64,000 nt of DNA from Oscillospiraceae bacterium (GTDB lineage: Bacteria; Bacillota; Clostridia; Oscillospirales; Ruminococcaceae): the NCBI GenBank assembly GCA_025758045.1, contig CP107208.1, positions 496,001 through 560,000 on the forward strand, in the 5' to 3' direction. Below, piece by piece: positions 38,606 to 45,778 of the stretch; position 1 is the stretch's first letter, and the number at the start of each line of letters is the position of its first letter. Both the position numbers and the translations under genes were made by a program. The notes below the pieces were generated by a model, which was not told the origin of the DNA, searched no databases, and saw nothing but the letters and a program-made list of their open reading frames with translations.

Positions 38606-38672
38606 AAATAACAGTACATTCCTACGGTGGAACACGTTTCCTTGCTCCACCGCAGTGTATCTGCTGTTATTT
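38606..38672. repeat. Nested inverted repeat upstream of repA
   Basis: AAATAACAG (38606-38614) pairs with CTGTTATTT (38664-38672), and inside it CGGTGGA (38625-38631) pairs with TCCACCG (38646-38652). Both arms are perfect. It lies about 45 bases upstream of repA and could be a replication origin, a cruciform protein site or a leader RNA structure. The rest of the 375-base gap has no gene. Confidence 0.65.
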
Positions 38673-38833
38673 GAGCTTTGCCATTCCGCCCCAGCCCGTT
38701 CCTGCCCCATATTTCAGCGGCGTTTTCTCTGGTAAGACGCGCAGGATGCACATTCAGTGCCAGAAGTATCTCTCTGGGATGGCTTATTCAGTTGTCAAAG
38801 AACTTTTGTGAGGGCTTGTTGTATAACCCTTAC

Positions 38834-38875
38834 ACCTATAGCATTCTGAAAGGGGTGTTTGGCAACCACTTTTTC
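38834..38875 (-). promoter_or_regulatory. Conserved promoter-like motif, copy 1 (drives repA)
   Basis: On the minus strand it reads AAAAAGTGGTTGCC, 13 bases, AGAATGCTATAGGT. The same blocks with the same spacing are found at 39687-39730 upstream of the sigma-like gene. The spacing and the TTGCC and TATAG elements suggest a promoter read by a specific factor. Confidence 0.6.
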
Positions 38876-38895
38876 AAATTTTCTCAAAAAAAATT

Positions 38896-38930
38896 TGCCG
38901 CAGGGATTTTTAAGTCCCTACGGCAGTTTT
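38896..38930. terminator. Bidirectional intrinsic terminator after the sigma-like gene
   Basis: TGCCG-AGGGA and TCCCT-CGGCA form a stem with one mismatch and an 8-base loop. T-runs lie on the plus strand (GTTTTTC) and, in the other direction, AAATTTTTTTT, so it can stop transcription both ways. It isolates the sigma-like gene from the repA promoter. Confidence 0.75.
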
Positions 38931-38936
38931 TCTATA

Positions 38937-39557
38937 TTATGTATAAGTGCAACGGATGCGGTGAAGCCCCTTTTTGATTCCCTTTGTCACATATTGATGT
39001 GATACTCCCATCTCAGCAGCAATTTCCCGGTGCGTCATTCCCTCAATATAGTGGCGACAAATCATTTCCCACTGGTGCTTTTTCAGCAGTTCGCTTGCCT
39101 TTCTCAAAAATTCTTTATTCAACACAAAATCCATAACATTTATACGCGGATCTTCCATTTCATTGTTATACTCCGGATTCACATCCGCCGCATACGAAAA
39201 AGTTTCACTTTCCCGTGCTTCAAGATTACGCACAAGTCGATCCTCTCCCTCCAGCACAAGACGAATATGCCATTCCATATCCTCAAAATGGTTATGTGGA
39301 ATTGTCTGATGCTCATTTCCCTGCGATTCATAGTAGTAGTGTGTACAGTTATGAAGTGCAAACACCGTATATCTTTCGTGTGCATGGTAGGAAACATATC
39401 CATTTTTATAGACGACTACTTCCGCATGGTTCTCCATCTGTTTTCGGAGAATCACTTCTATACCATCTTCCAATATCTTCTTCAAACCCGGCACTCGCTT
39501 AAATTCACTTGCAACAGGAACCATCTTCTTCAGTTCTTTCAAAGTAATAAAATTCAT
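38937..39557 (-). CDS. Sigma-70 region-4-like regulator
   Basis: A 206-residue protein starting MNFITLKELKKMVPVASEFK, with AGGAAGGTGG upstream; the frame extends 9 residues further without a better site. The C-terminal LLKKHQWEMICRHYIEGMTHREIAAEMGVSHQYVTKGIKKGLHRIR is a sigma region 4 helix-turn-helix. The N-terminal part (VVVYKNGYVSYHAHERYTVF...) does not look like sigma region 2, so this is not a full sigma factor by sequence. Such sigma-like HTH proteins are found in ICEs next to RepA. Two copies of one promoter-like motif frame it, so it may control itself and the repA operon. Confidence 0.75.
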   Translation of the reverse strand: MNFITLKELKKMVPVASEFKRVPGLKKILEDGIEVILRKQMENHAEVVVYKNGYVSYHAHERYTVFALHNCTHYYYESQGNEHQTIPHNHFEDMEWHIRLVLEGEDRLVRNLEARESETFSYAADVNPEYNNEMEDPRINVMDFVLNKEFLRKASELLKKHQWEMICRHYIEGMTHREIAAEMGVSHQYVTKGIKKGLHRIRCTYT

Positions 39558-39686
39558 TTTAACCACCTTCCTGCCTTTCGGCAACAGGTGAGTCTTCTAT
39601 GAAAGAACAGCAGAAATGACCTCAGACCCACCCGTTTTTTTTTTGAACGGGGAGCCTAAGCTCCATTCGATTAAAATTATGCCTAT

Positions 39687-39730
39687 ACCTATAGCATTCT
39701 AAATAAGGGTTTTGGCAACCACTTTTTTCA
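39687..39730 (-). promoter_or_regulatory. Conserved promoter-like motif, copy 2 (drives the sigma-like gene)
   Basis: On the minus strand it shows AAAAAGTGGTTGCC, 13 bases, AGAATGCTATAGGT, matching the copy upstream of repA. It is about 130 bases from the start of the sigma-like gene. A CCCGTT/GAACGGG hairpin (about 39640-39662) lies in the leader and could attenuate expression. Confidence 0.6.
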
Positions 39731-39744
39731 AAAAACTTTCAAAT

Positions 39745-39814
39745 AAAAAAGCCGAAACAGGATGAACTACTTGCAGGCGCACTACTGCGCTGCATTCGCT
39801 CATTCTGTTCCGGC
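39745..39814 (-). terminator. Intrinsic terminator after the small gene at 39962
   Basis: On the minus strand GCCGGAACAGAATGA pairs with TCATCCTGTTTCGGC (with 2 mismatches), an inner GCAGCGCA/TGCGCCTGC-like stem closes the loop, and six T follow. It ends transcription from the small gene before the sigma-like gene promoter. Confidence 0.75.
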
Positions 39815-39961
39815 CTATATCACATATTGCTACGGTATCGCTCTAAACAAACAGATATTATATTGTAGACCCAAAAGAACGTCTGGTGGAGCTGGTCGGC
39901 TAACCAGGTGCCGCCTAAGATTCCACCTCTGCGCTTTCAGTGTCCGATGAAGCACTCTGCT

Positions 39962-40168
39962 TCAGGCTTCTTTCCGTTGGTTCTCTGCTGTAAAAAATTC
40001 GATACTCTTCACGGGAAGGCCGTGAATACATTCCACCAGAGATTCAGCAGAAATATAATCTTCACAGCCACCACGCTTGATCTGAAGCATATTCTTTCCA
40101 TCAACGACACTGCGATTCCCGATCCGCAGCCCCTTTGGGGTGCGGATTTCATGTTCTCCGTTGCTCAT
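39962..40168 (-). CDS. Small hypothetical ICE protein
   Basis: A 68-residue protein (MSNGEHEIRTPKGLRIGNRS...IEFFTAENQRKEA). AAAGGAGG lies 11 bases upstream and a clear terminator follows, which supports a real gene. The GLRIGNRSVVDGKNMLQIKRGGCEDYIS part suggests a small beta-rich fold. Not recognised. It is transcribed away from the XRE regulator, whose product may control it. Confidence 0.55.
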   Translation of the reverse strand: MSNGEHEIRTPKGLRIGNRSVVDGKNMLQIKRGGCEDYISAESLVECIHGLPVKSIEFFTAENQRKEA

Positions 40169-40259
40169 CTTCTCACGGCCTCCTTTGTGTTGGTTTGAGT
40201 TTCTTTTTTCTATTCAATTTCACCTTTTGAACTTCCGCTCTTTTTTCACCTTTTTCAGC

Positions 40260-40288
40260 TTGCATATTCACATTTTTTACGGTATAAT
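40260..40288 (+). promoter_or_regulatory. Sigma-A type promoter for the XRE/ImmA-like pair
   Basis: TTGCAT and TATAAT are separated by exactly 17 bases, with AT-rich upstream sequence. A leader of about 150 bases precedes the XRE gene. Shared intergenic space with the divergent small gene could hold operators. The rest of the 280-base gap has no gene. Confidence 0.75.
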
Positions 40289-40448
40289 AATCCAAAAGAT
40301 GATAGAATATAGCATATATTATAAGCAAGTCGTGTCGCCGTGTCAAGAGGAAAATGTGAAAATTTGTTGCATCTTCAAGGTTGAATATTTACAAATTCCA
40401 TTGCACATTGTTACAACACGATAACTACTCCATAGAAAGGTTGCAAAC

Positions 40449-40850
40449 ATGAAATTTGGAGAGAAAGTTCGCGATCTACGAAAGAAACATTCTTTAACAC
40501 AGGACGAATTGGCACAATGTCTGGGTATCAACAAACGAACGATCATCGGATGGGAGCGTGATGGCCGCTATCCTCGCAGCATTGAAATGCTTGAAAAGAT
40601 GGCCGATATATTCCATGTACCTCTGACCTATTTACAGCCAGATCAGTCTTTATTTATTGAACGCGCCGCCGAAGCCTACGGAAAAAAGGGCAAAATAGAA
40701 GCCCAGCATCTCGCATTCGAGCTTACTGAGCTATTTGCCAGCGGAGATTTGACCCCGCAGGATATGGACGGCATCATGTATGAAATGCACAAAGCCTATT
40801 TTAAGTACCGAGAACAAAAACGAGAAAAGGAACGAATAATGAACCTGTGA
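40449..40850 (+). CDS. XRE-family transcriptional regulator
   Basis: A 133-residue repressor-like protein. Residues 1-60 are an XRE helix-turn-helix (VRDLRKKHSLTQDELAQCLGINKRTIIGWERDGRYP). The C-terminal 70 residues are a helical region (EAQHLAFELTELFASGDLTPQDMDGIMYEMHKAYF) that may serve in dimerization. AGAAAGG lies upstream. It is followed 45 bases later by an ImmA-like gene, the usual ICE/prophage switch pair in which the metalloprotease destroys the repressor to start excision. Here the partner seems catalytically degenerate. Confidence 0.9.
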   Translation: MKFGEKVRDLRKKHSLTQDELAQCLGINKRTIIGWERDGRYPRSIEMLEKMADIFHVPLTYLQPDQSLFIERAAEAYGKKGKIEAQHLAFELTELFASGDLTPQDMDGIMYEMHKAYFKYREQKREKERIMNL

Positions 40851-40895
40851 ACCACTGTTCTATTCACTATGCCATCCCCGGAAGGAGATCACATT

Positions 40896-41450
40896 ATGGA
40901 TTCTGCGTTTATTCACCAAGCTACCAACGAACTTGTCCAAACTGCCGGAACTCGCAACATCAAACAGATCGCGCGCAGTTGCAGTCTGGACATCAGTGAA
41001 ACATCCCGCATTAAAGATATGTTGGGTTTGCTTTCACTCTATTTTGATAAGCCTTTGATCCTTATCAATCGCCAGCTGGACAAACAGACAAAGCAGATGG
41101 TGTGCGGCTATGCGCTAGGACATTATCTGGAGCATCAGCTGCTCATGGACTTGCATACCCTGAACAAGTTTCTGACCATTAAGGATAAGCACATCCTTCT
41201 TTACGAGCATAACGCTTTCACATCCCACCTGATGCTGGACAGTGATGAAGTCTATCAAATGACAAAGCGTGGGTTGGACGCTGCTCAGATTGCCGCTGCT
41301 AAGGGAATCCACCTCAATCTGGTGCTGGTGAAGCTGCTGGAACTGCATCATCTGGGGTACAATCTGCGTCACTACCACGCCCAACATCATGCGTTTATCA
41401 AACAGTTCCATCTTCCGGCACATTTTCAGTTTGATGTTGCCGCTGGATAA
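40896..41450 (+). CDS. ImmA/IrrE-like protein with degenerate zinc site
   Basis: About 184 residues starting MDSAFIHQATNELVQ, with GGAAGGAG upstream; a frame from 40869 would add 9 residues. The layout is that of ImmA/IrrE metalloproteases: ILINRQLDKQTKQMVCGYALGHYLEHQLL, then EHNAFTSHLMLDSDEVYQM, where ImmA has the EANxFAxxLLMP segment. The expected HExxH appears as YALGH, so the first histidine and the glutamate are missing. The protein may have lost protease activity and become a binding regulator, or use another site. The C-terminal part is His-rich (HHLGYNLRHYHAQHHAF). Confidence 0.65.
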   Translation: MDSAFIHQATNELVQTAGTRNIKQIARSCSLDISETSRIKDMLGLLSLYFDKPLILINRQLDKQTKQMVCGYALGHYLEHQLLMDLHTLNKFLTIKDKHILLYEHNAFTSHLMLDSDEVYQMTKRGLDAAQIAAAKGIHLNLVLVKLLELHHLGYNLRHYHAQHHAFIKQFHLPAHFQFDVAAG

Positions 41451-41470
41451 ACTTATATTCTTATAACTCT

Positions 41471-41517
41471 AAAACCCGTAATGAACGGCGCGTTATGCCT
41501 GTCCATCACGGGTTTTT
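41471..41517 (+). terminator. Intrinsic terminator of the XRE/ImmA-like operon
   Basis: AAAACCCGT(a)ATGAAC pairs with GTCCATCACGGGTTTTT, and the stem is followed by T. It closes the only plus-strand operon and may mark the right side of the ICE regulatory block. Confidence 0.75.
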
Positions 41518-41521
41518 CGTG

Positions 41522-41848
41522 TTATTTCAGTTTTGCGAGGATTTCATCAGCACTCATGCCTTCGGCAAGCAGCTTTTTCAGAACGGATTCCGCTTCTGTC
41601 TTTTTTGCTTCTTCTGCAGCTTTGGCATCGGCAGCAGCTTTCTTAGCCTCCAACTTTGCTAACTCTTTCTGGGCAGACTTAAGAGCAGTTTTCTTATCTT
41701 TCAGATCAGCTTTCAGAGTGTCGATGTTGGCGACGGTGGAATCGATTTCTGAAGTGAGGGAAGCAATAGATTCCTGCTTTTCTGCAATCTGGGATGTAAA
41801 ATCAGTAGTGAGTTTGGGACGATTTTTGCTGCCTTTCGTTCTAGACAT
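41522..41848 (-). CDS. Coiled-coil, Lys/Ala-rich small protein
   Basis: About 108 residues starting MSRTKGSKNRPKLTTDF (the frame also permits 5 more residues). Residues 20-75 form a clear coiled coil. An Ala/Lys run (LEAKKAAADAKAAEEAKK) follows, and then a short helix (LKKLLAEGMSADEILAKL) typical of a UBA-like or docking end. A DNA-binding or structural role is possible. No close family is recognised. Confidence 0.6.
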   Translation of the reverse strand: MSRTKGSKNRPKLTTDFTSQIAEKQESIASLTSEIDSTVANIDTLKADLKDKKTALKSAQKELAKLEAKKAAADAKAAEEAKKTEAESVLKKLLAEGMSADEILAKLK

Positions 41849-41915
41849 GGTGAGCGACCTCATTTCTGTAGTAAATTTGATTTAAGTATAGCACTGTGAG
41901 ATGATAAGAGCAATA

Positions 41916-42911
41916 TCAGCTCAGGCGAACTCCTCCATTATTCTCTAAAAATGTATATACTACATCCGTTTTATTCTTTAACGGAATATAAATGCTGATG
42001 GACTTAAAGTAATTTCTAATAGCCAGTTCTCTTCTATCCTTGCTATGCGACATAAGTAGTGTGTAGTTTTCTGTTTCTAGCCCACGGTCATTTACTTTAA
42101 TATTGTTATTATCACTTTCGCTCATCTTTTTTTGTTTAAGCAATTTTTGCCATCTTCGAAGTATCTCGTTGTCTACCCCAATTTTATCGGCGGCCAGTTT
42201 GTCATAATAAGTAATAATCCTGATTAAAATATCATAGAAGCCCACTACTCCACGCAATTTGAGTTTGAATGGTTCATCCTTAACAGTAACAATCATCTGC
42301 GGTACTTCTTTTAGTCCACAGTCCTCTTTGGCTAATGTCGCTATCACAGAGTAATTATCTGCCGCAACTTTTGAAAACACTTTATCTCCGTGAGCCAAAC
42401 AGTTCCGACAACTCTTAAAGTACTTATAAATCAACCGGAGATTATCGCAATATGTGCTACGCCCTGTAATTTTAAAGCATCCTTTTATTTGAGACGTCGG
42501 CTCATTTTTGAGTTCCGTTTCAAAGGAAAGAAACTCTCCTTTTTTCATATCTGAAGCAATATCCTTTTTCTTTCTATTTGACACCAAGGTCAATACGCTA
42601 CAAACAAAGTCATCAACCCATGCGTCGAATATCGCTGTCGCATTAATTAGTAAAATTTCTGATATGAATTCTTCTTCCTGCTCCCATGTATAACCATGTG
42701 CGATTCGTTCTAAATTTAATCCGTGTATATACAACCCTTTAACTACCGCACTCTTGGCCGCATTATTATTTTCTCCAGGATTGTTGACAAAAAACTCTGT
42801 TGCATCTTGCCTCAAATTCCACAATCCTGCATCTAAGGCCCACACCATATCAAATGTTTTCGTGATTTCCTGACATGCAGACTGACTTGCTTCAAAAAAA
42901 GAACTAGCCAT
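41916..42911 (-). CDS. HEPN-like protein of unknown function
   Basis: A 331-residue protein starting MASSFFEASQSACQEITK with TGAGGTAATAAA upstream. It is helical and shows the HEPN-style RNxxxH site as R169-N-CLA-H174 in SCRNCLAHGD. An upstream helix (EEEFISEILLINATAIFDAWVDDFVC) looks like the other long helix of MAE_28990/MAE_18760-type HEPN proteins. Many HEPN proteins are RNases in defence or toxin systems, but the enzymatic role here is inferred. The gene is clearly more AT-rich than the sugar genes beside it, suggesting transfer. No antitoxin-like partner is visible; the coiled-coil gene downstream is the only neighbour. Confidence 0.55.
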   Translation of the reverse strand: MASSFFEASQSACQEITKTFDMVWALDAGLWNLRQDATEFFVNNPGENNNAAKSAVVKGLYIHGLNLERIAHGYTWEQEEEFISEILLINATAIFDAWVDDFVCSVLTLVSNRKKKDIASDMKKGEFLSFETELKNEPTSQIKGCFKITGRSTYCDNLRLIYKYFKSCRNCLAHGDKVFSKVAADNYSVIATLAKEDCGLKEVPQMIVTVKDEPFKLKLRGVVGFYDILIRIITYYDKLAADKIGVDNEILRRWQKLLKQKKMSESDNNNIKVNDRGLETENYTLLMSHSKDRRELAIRNYFKSISIYIPLKNKTDVVYTFLENNGGVRLS

Positions 42912-43093
42912 TTTATTACCTCAGTCTTAATCAACAACCCCGCTGCACCTTAGCCACAGTACTCTTACTGTGTTGCCTGCTGCCCACCACGGAGAGGTGT
43001 GCAAAGTTTCGAGCAGCAATGGGAGCTCACGCTCCCAGTATATCACAAGTTCATTTTTAAATCATCCTTGTGATGAAAAATTATCTGATTGCG
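42912..43093. other. Intergenic region with a strong small hairpin
   Basis: No gene is seen. TGGGAGC tcac GCTCCCA lies near 43019-43037 and could be a transcription end for the HEPN-side or sugar-side operon. The segment between 42935 and 43015 can fold further (AGTA/TACT, CTGCTGCCCACC) but matches no RNA that I know. Confidence 0.4.
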
Positions 43094-44767
43094 TTACTTC
43101 AGGTACTCTTCCGCACTCTTGCAGATTTCTGCTTCCACCTTCTCGGCGGCTTCCTTATTCTCTGCACTGACAGAAATATAGGTCTTGAGCTTCGGCTCGG
43201 TGCCGGAGGGACGCACCACAATAGAGCAGTTGTCTTCCAGCAGGAACTTGAGCACATCGGACTTGGGCAGACCATCCAGACCCGGTGCGTAGTCCAGCAG
43301 TTTGACGACCTTTTTGCCGCCGAACACCTTGATATCACCACGGAATGCCTGCATAATGCTCTGCATCTTGGCAAAACCGGCGCTGCCGTCGAACTCGTAG
43401 CTGTGCAGAGTGTTCAGGCAGTAGCCGTATGTCTTGTACAGTTCATCCAGCTTGTCCAGCAGGCTGATACCCTGCGTCGCATAGTAGCTGAACATCTCGC
43501 AGATCATGTACGCACCGTCCACACCATCCTTATCGCGGACGTAGGAGCCGGTCAGATAGCCATAGCTCTCCTCAAAGCCGAACACATAGCTGTCTGCCTT
43601 GCCCTGCTGTTCCAGTTTTCCAATCTGCTCACCGATGAACTTGAAGCCGGTCAGCACATTGATGGTACGCAGGCCGTAATGAGTAGCGATCTGCTCGCCC
43701 ATGTCCATCGTCACGATGGTCTTGACCATGACCGGGTCGGCAGGCATCTTGCCGTGCTTGACGCGCTGGCTGCAAATATAGTCCAGCAGCAGCATACCCG
43801 TCTGGTTGCCGGTCAGCAGCTCGTACTCCCCTGCCTTGTTCTTGACAGCGATACCCACACGGTCACAGTCGGGGTCGGTGGCCAGCAGCAGGTCGGCGTT
43901 GCACTTCTTGGCATACTCCATGCCCAGTGCCATGGCTTCCTTGATCTCCGGGTTGGGATACGGGCAGGTCGGGAAGTTACCGTCCGGCTGCTCCTGCTCT
44001 TTGACCACGGTGATGTTGGTGTAGCCCGTCTCCTTCAAGGTGTGAGTCACAGGCTTCAGGCCGGTGCCGTTCAACGGGCTGTACACGATGGCCACATCCT
44101 TGTTGACGGTCTCGCCAAAGAGAACAGACTGGCTCTTGACCTGCTCCACAAAGGCAGTGTAGACCTCGTCCGGGATGTACCGGATGCTGCCCTCTGCCAC
44201 GCCTACTTCAAAATCGCTGGTCTTGACGTCGGCAAAGATGTCCAGCTTCTCGATCTCAGCCAGAATTTCCGCAGCGGCCTCGGTGGTAATCTGGCAGCCG
44301 TCAGCGCCGTAGACCTTATAGCCGTTGTACTTGCTGGGATTGTGGGAAGCCGTCACCATGACACCCGCAGAGGTGTGCAGATAGCGGGTCGCAAAGGACA
44401 CGGTAGGAACCGGCATCAGGACAGTCCAGATGTTGACCTTGACGCCATTCGCTGCAAACACACCGGCGGCGACTTTTGCAAACACATCGCTCTTGATGCG
44501 GCTGTCGTAACCGATGGCCACAGACGGCGTTTCAAAGTTCTTTTTCAAATAGTCTGCCAGACCCTGAGAAGCCTTTGCCACGGTATAGATGTTCATGCGG
44601 TTGGTGCCTGCGCCGATGACGCCGCGCAGACCGCCCGTGCCAAAGGCAAGGTCACGGTAAAAAGCGTCCTCGATTTTGGCGTCATCCAGCGTTTTCAGTT
44701 CCGCCACTACATCGGCATCTGCGGTGGCGTTTGCCAGCCAGCGCTCATATTCTTTTTTGATATCCAT
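43094..44767 (-). CDS. Phospho-sugar mutase (phosphoglucomutase/phosphomannomutase, PgcA-like)
   Basis: A 557-residue alpha-D-phosphohexomutase. The active-site serine is in GVMVTASHNPSKYNGYKVYG (about residue 145), the metal loop is DPDCDRVG, and the sugar-binding GFEESYGYLTG and phosphate-binding VRPSGTEPK segments are intact. It interconverts hexose 6- and 1-phosphates; by its place next to manA and manC it probably supplies mannose-1-phosphate as well as glucose-1-phosphate. It lies 5 bases after manA and is the last gene of the GDP-sugar operon. Confidence 0.93.
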   Translation of the reverse strand: MDIKKEYERWLANATADADVVAELKTLDDAKIEDAFYRDLAFGTGGLRGVIGAGTNRMNIYTVAKASQGLADYLKKNFETPSVAIGYDSRIKSDVFAKVAAGVFAANGVKVNIWTVLMPVPTVSFATRYLHTSAGVMVTASHNPSKYNGYKVYGADGCQITTEAAAEILAEIEKLDIFADVKTSDFEVGVAEGSIRYIPDEVYTAFVEQVKSQSVLFGETVNKDVAIVYSPLNGTGLKPVTHTLKETGYTNITVVKEQEQPDGNFPTCPYPNPEIKEAMALGMEYAKKCNADLLLATDPDCDRVGIAVKNKAGEYELLTGNQTGMLLLDYICSQRVKHGKMPADPVMVKTIVTMDMGEQIATHYGLRTINVLTGFKFIGEQIGKLEQQGKADSYVFGFEESYGYLTGSYVRDKDGVDGAYMICEMFSYYATQGISLLDKLDELYKTYGYCLNTLHSYEFDGSAGFAKMQSIMQAFRGDIKVFGGKKVVKLLDYAPGLDGLPKSDVLKFLLEDNCSIVVRPSGTEPKLKTYISVSAENKEAAEKVEAEICKSAEEYLK

Positions 44768-44772
44768 ATTGT

Positions 44773-45759
44773 TTACCCTCTTACATCGAGAAATTGTGCC
44801 TGTCCATGTATCGTCAGTGTCTCGGAATCTGCCGGGACAAAGATGCAGTCTCCCTTATAGAACAAGATGCTGCCATCCTCATAGGAGATCGTGCCGCAGC
44901 CGTTGACGCAGAGCAACACCCGGAAGGCGATTTCATCCGCGCGGTAGTGCACCTTCTGCCGCCGCTCGGTGTTGACGATCATCCGGTACACCTCAAAATA
45001 CTTGCAGCGGGTCAGCAGCTCAGAGGCAACGCCCTGCCGGTATTTCAACACACGGAGCGGTTGCTTCGGCTCTGCGCTGCCTTTCAGATTCGCTACATCC
45101 AATGCCTTTTCGATGTGCAGCTCCCGCTTTTTGCCGTCCTTGCCCACACGGTCATAATCGTACAGGCGGTAGGTCAGGTTGGAGTTTTCCTGAATTTCGG
45201 CCACCAGTGCACCGGCTCCGATGGCATGGATAGTACCTGCCTCAATAAAAAACAGGTCGTCCTTCTTGACCGGGACCCACTGCAAGTCCTTCATCAGGGT
45301 TCCTTTGGCAATGACATCCCGCATCTGCTGTTCGGTGCGCTCCCGTTTCAGGCCATACACGAGCTTTGCATCCCGTCCGGCATCCAGCACATACCACATC
45401 TCGGTCTTGCCAAGCTGGCCGTTTTCGTGCTCCTGTGCGTAGGCGTCGGTGGGATGCACCTGCACCGACAGATCCTTCTTGGCATCGATGAATTTGATAA
45501 GGATCGGCAGCGCATTCTTTCCCTTATGGCGCTCGCCCAGATACTCCGGGTGAGTTCTCAGCACCGCTGCCAATTCCTGTCCATCAAAGGCCCCGCCTAC
45601 CACATAGCTGGGGCCATCGGGGTGCGTGGAGCACTCCCATGTCTCTGCCAGCGGAGTCAGGTCGATGTTTTTTTCAAATTCATCATTTAAACGACTGCCG
45701 CCCCAAAGATAATCCTTGCCGGACGGCCGGAGCAAAAGAGGCTTATTCTTGTTTTGCAT
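44773..45759 (-). CDS. manA: Mannose-6-phosphate isomerase, class I
   Basis: A 328-residue type I phosphomannose isomerase, converting fructose-6-phosphate to mannose-6-phosphate. Visible motifs are DYLWGGSRLND, LPILIKFIDAKKDLSVQVHPTDAYAQ (zinc site, near 90-115), GKTEMWYVLDA, and IEAGTIHAIGAGALVAEIQENSNLTYRLYDYDR. These match the short bacterial form. It stands between manC (19 bases upstream) and the phospho-sugar mutase, so the three steps to GDP-mannose are encoded together. Confidence 0.95.
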   Translation of the reverse strand: MQNKNKPLLLRPSGKDYLWGGSRLNDEFEKNIDLTPLAETWECSTHPDGPSYVVGGAFDGQELAAVLRTHPEYLGERHKGKNALPILIKFIDAKKDLSVQVHPTDAYAQEHENGQLGKTEMWYVLDAGRDAKLVYGLKRERTEQQMRDVIAKGTLMKDLQWVPVKKDDLFFIEAGTIHAIGAGALVAEIQENSNLTYRLYDYDRVGKDGKKRELHIEKALDVANLKGSAEPKQPLRVLKYRQGVASELLTRCKYFEVYRMIVNTERRQKVHYRADEIAFRVLLCVNGCGTISYEDGSILFYKGDCIFVPADSETLTIHGQAQFLDVRG

Positions 45760-45778
45760 AACTGCCTCCTGCGGTGTC

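Noticed and set aside
42912..43093. A structured small RNA such as SRP RNA or 6S RNA
   Set aside because: It folds locally, but none of the conserved loops of these RNAs is recognisable.
43070..44860. 596-codon plus-strand frame
   Set aside because: Antisense of the phospho-sugar mutase and part of manA; it comes from the codon bias of a GC-rich gene. The mutase motifs on the minus strand are decisive.
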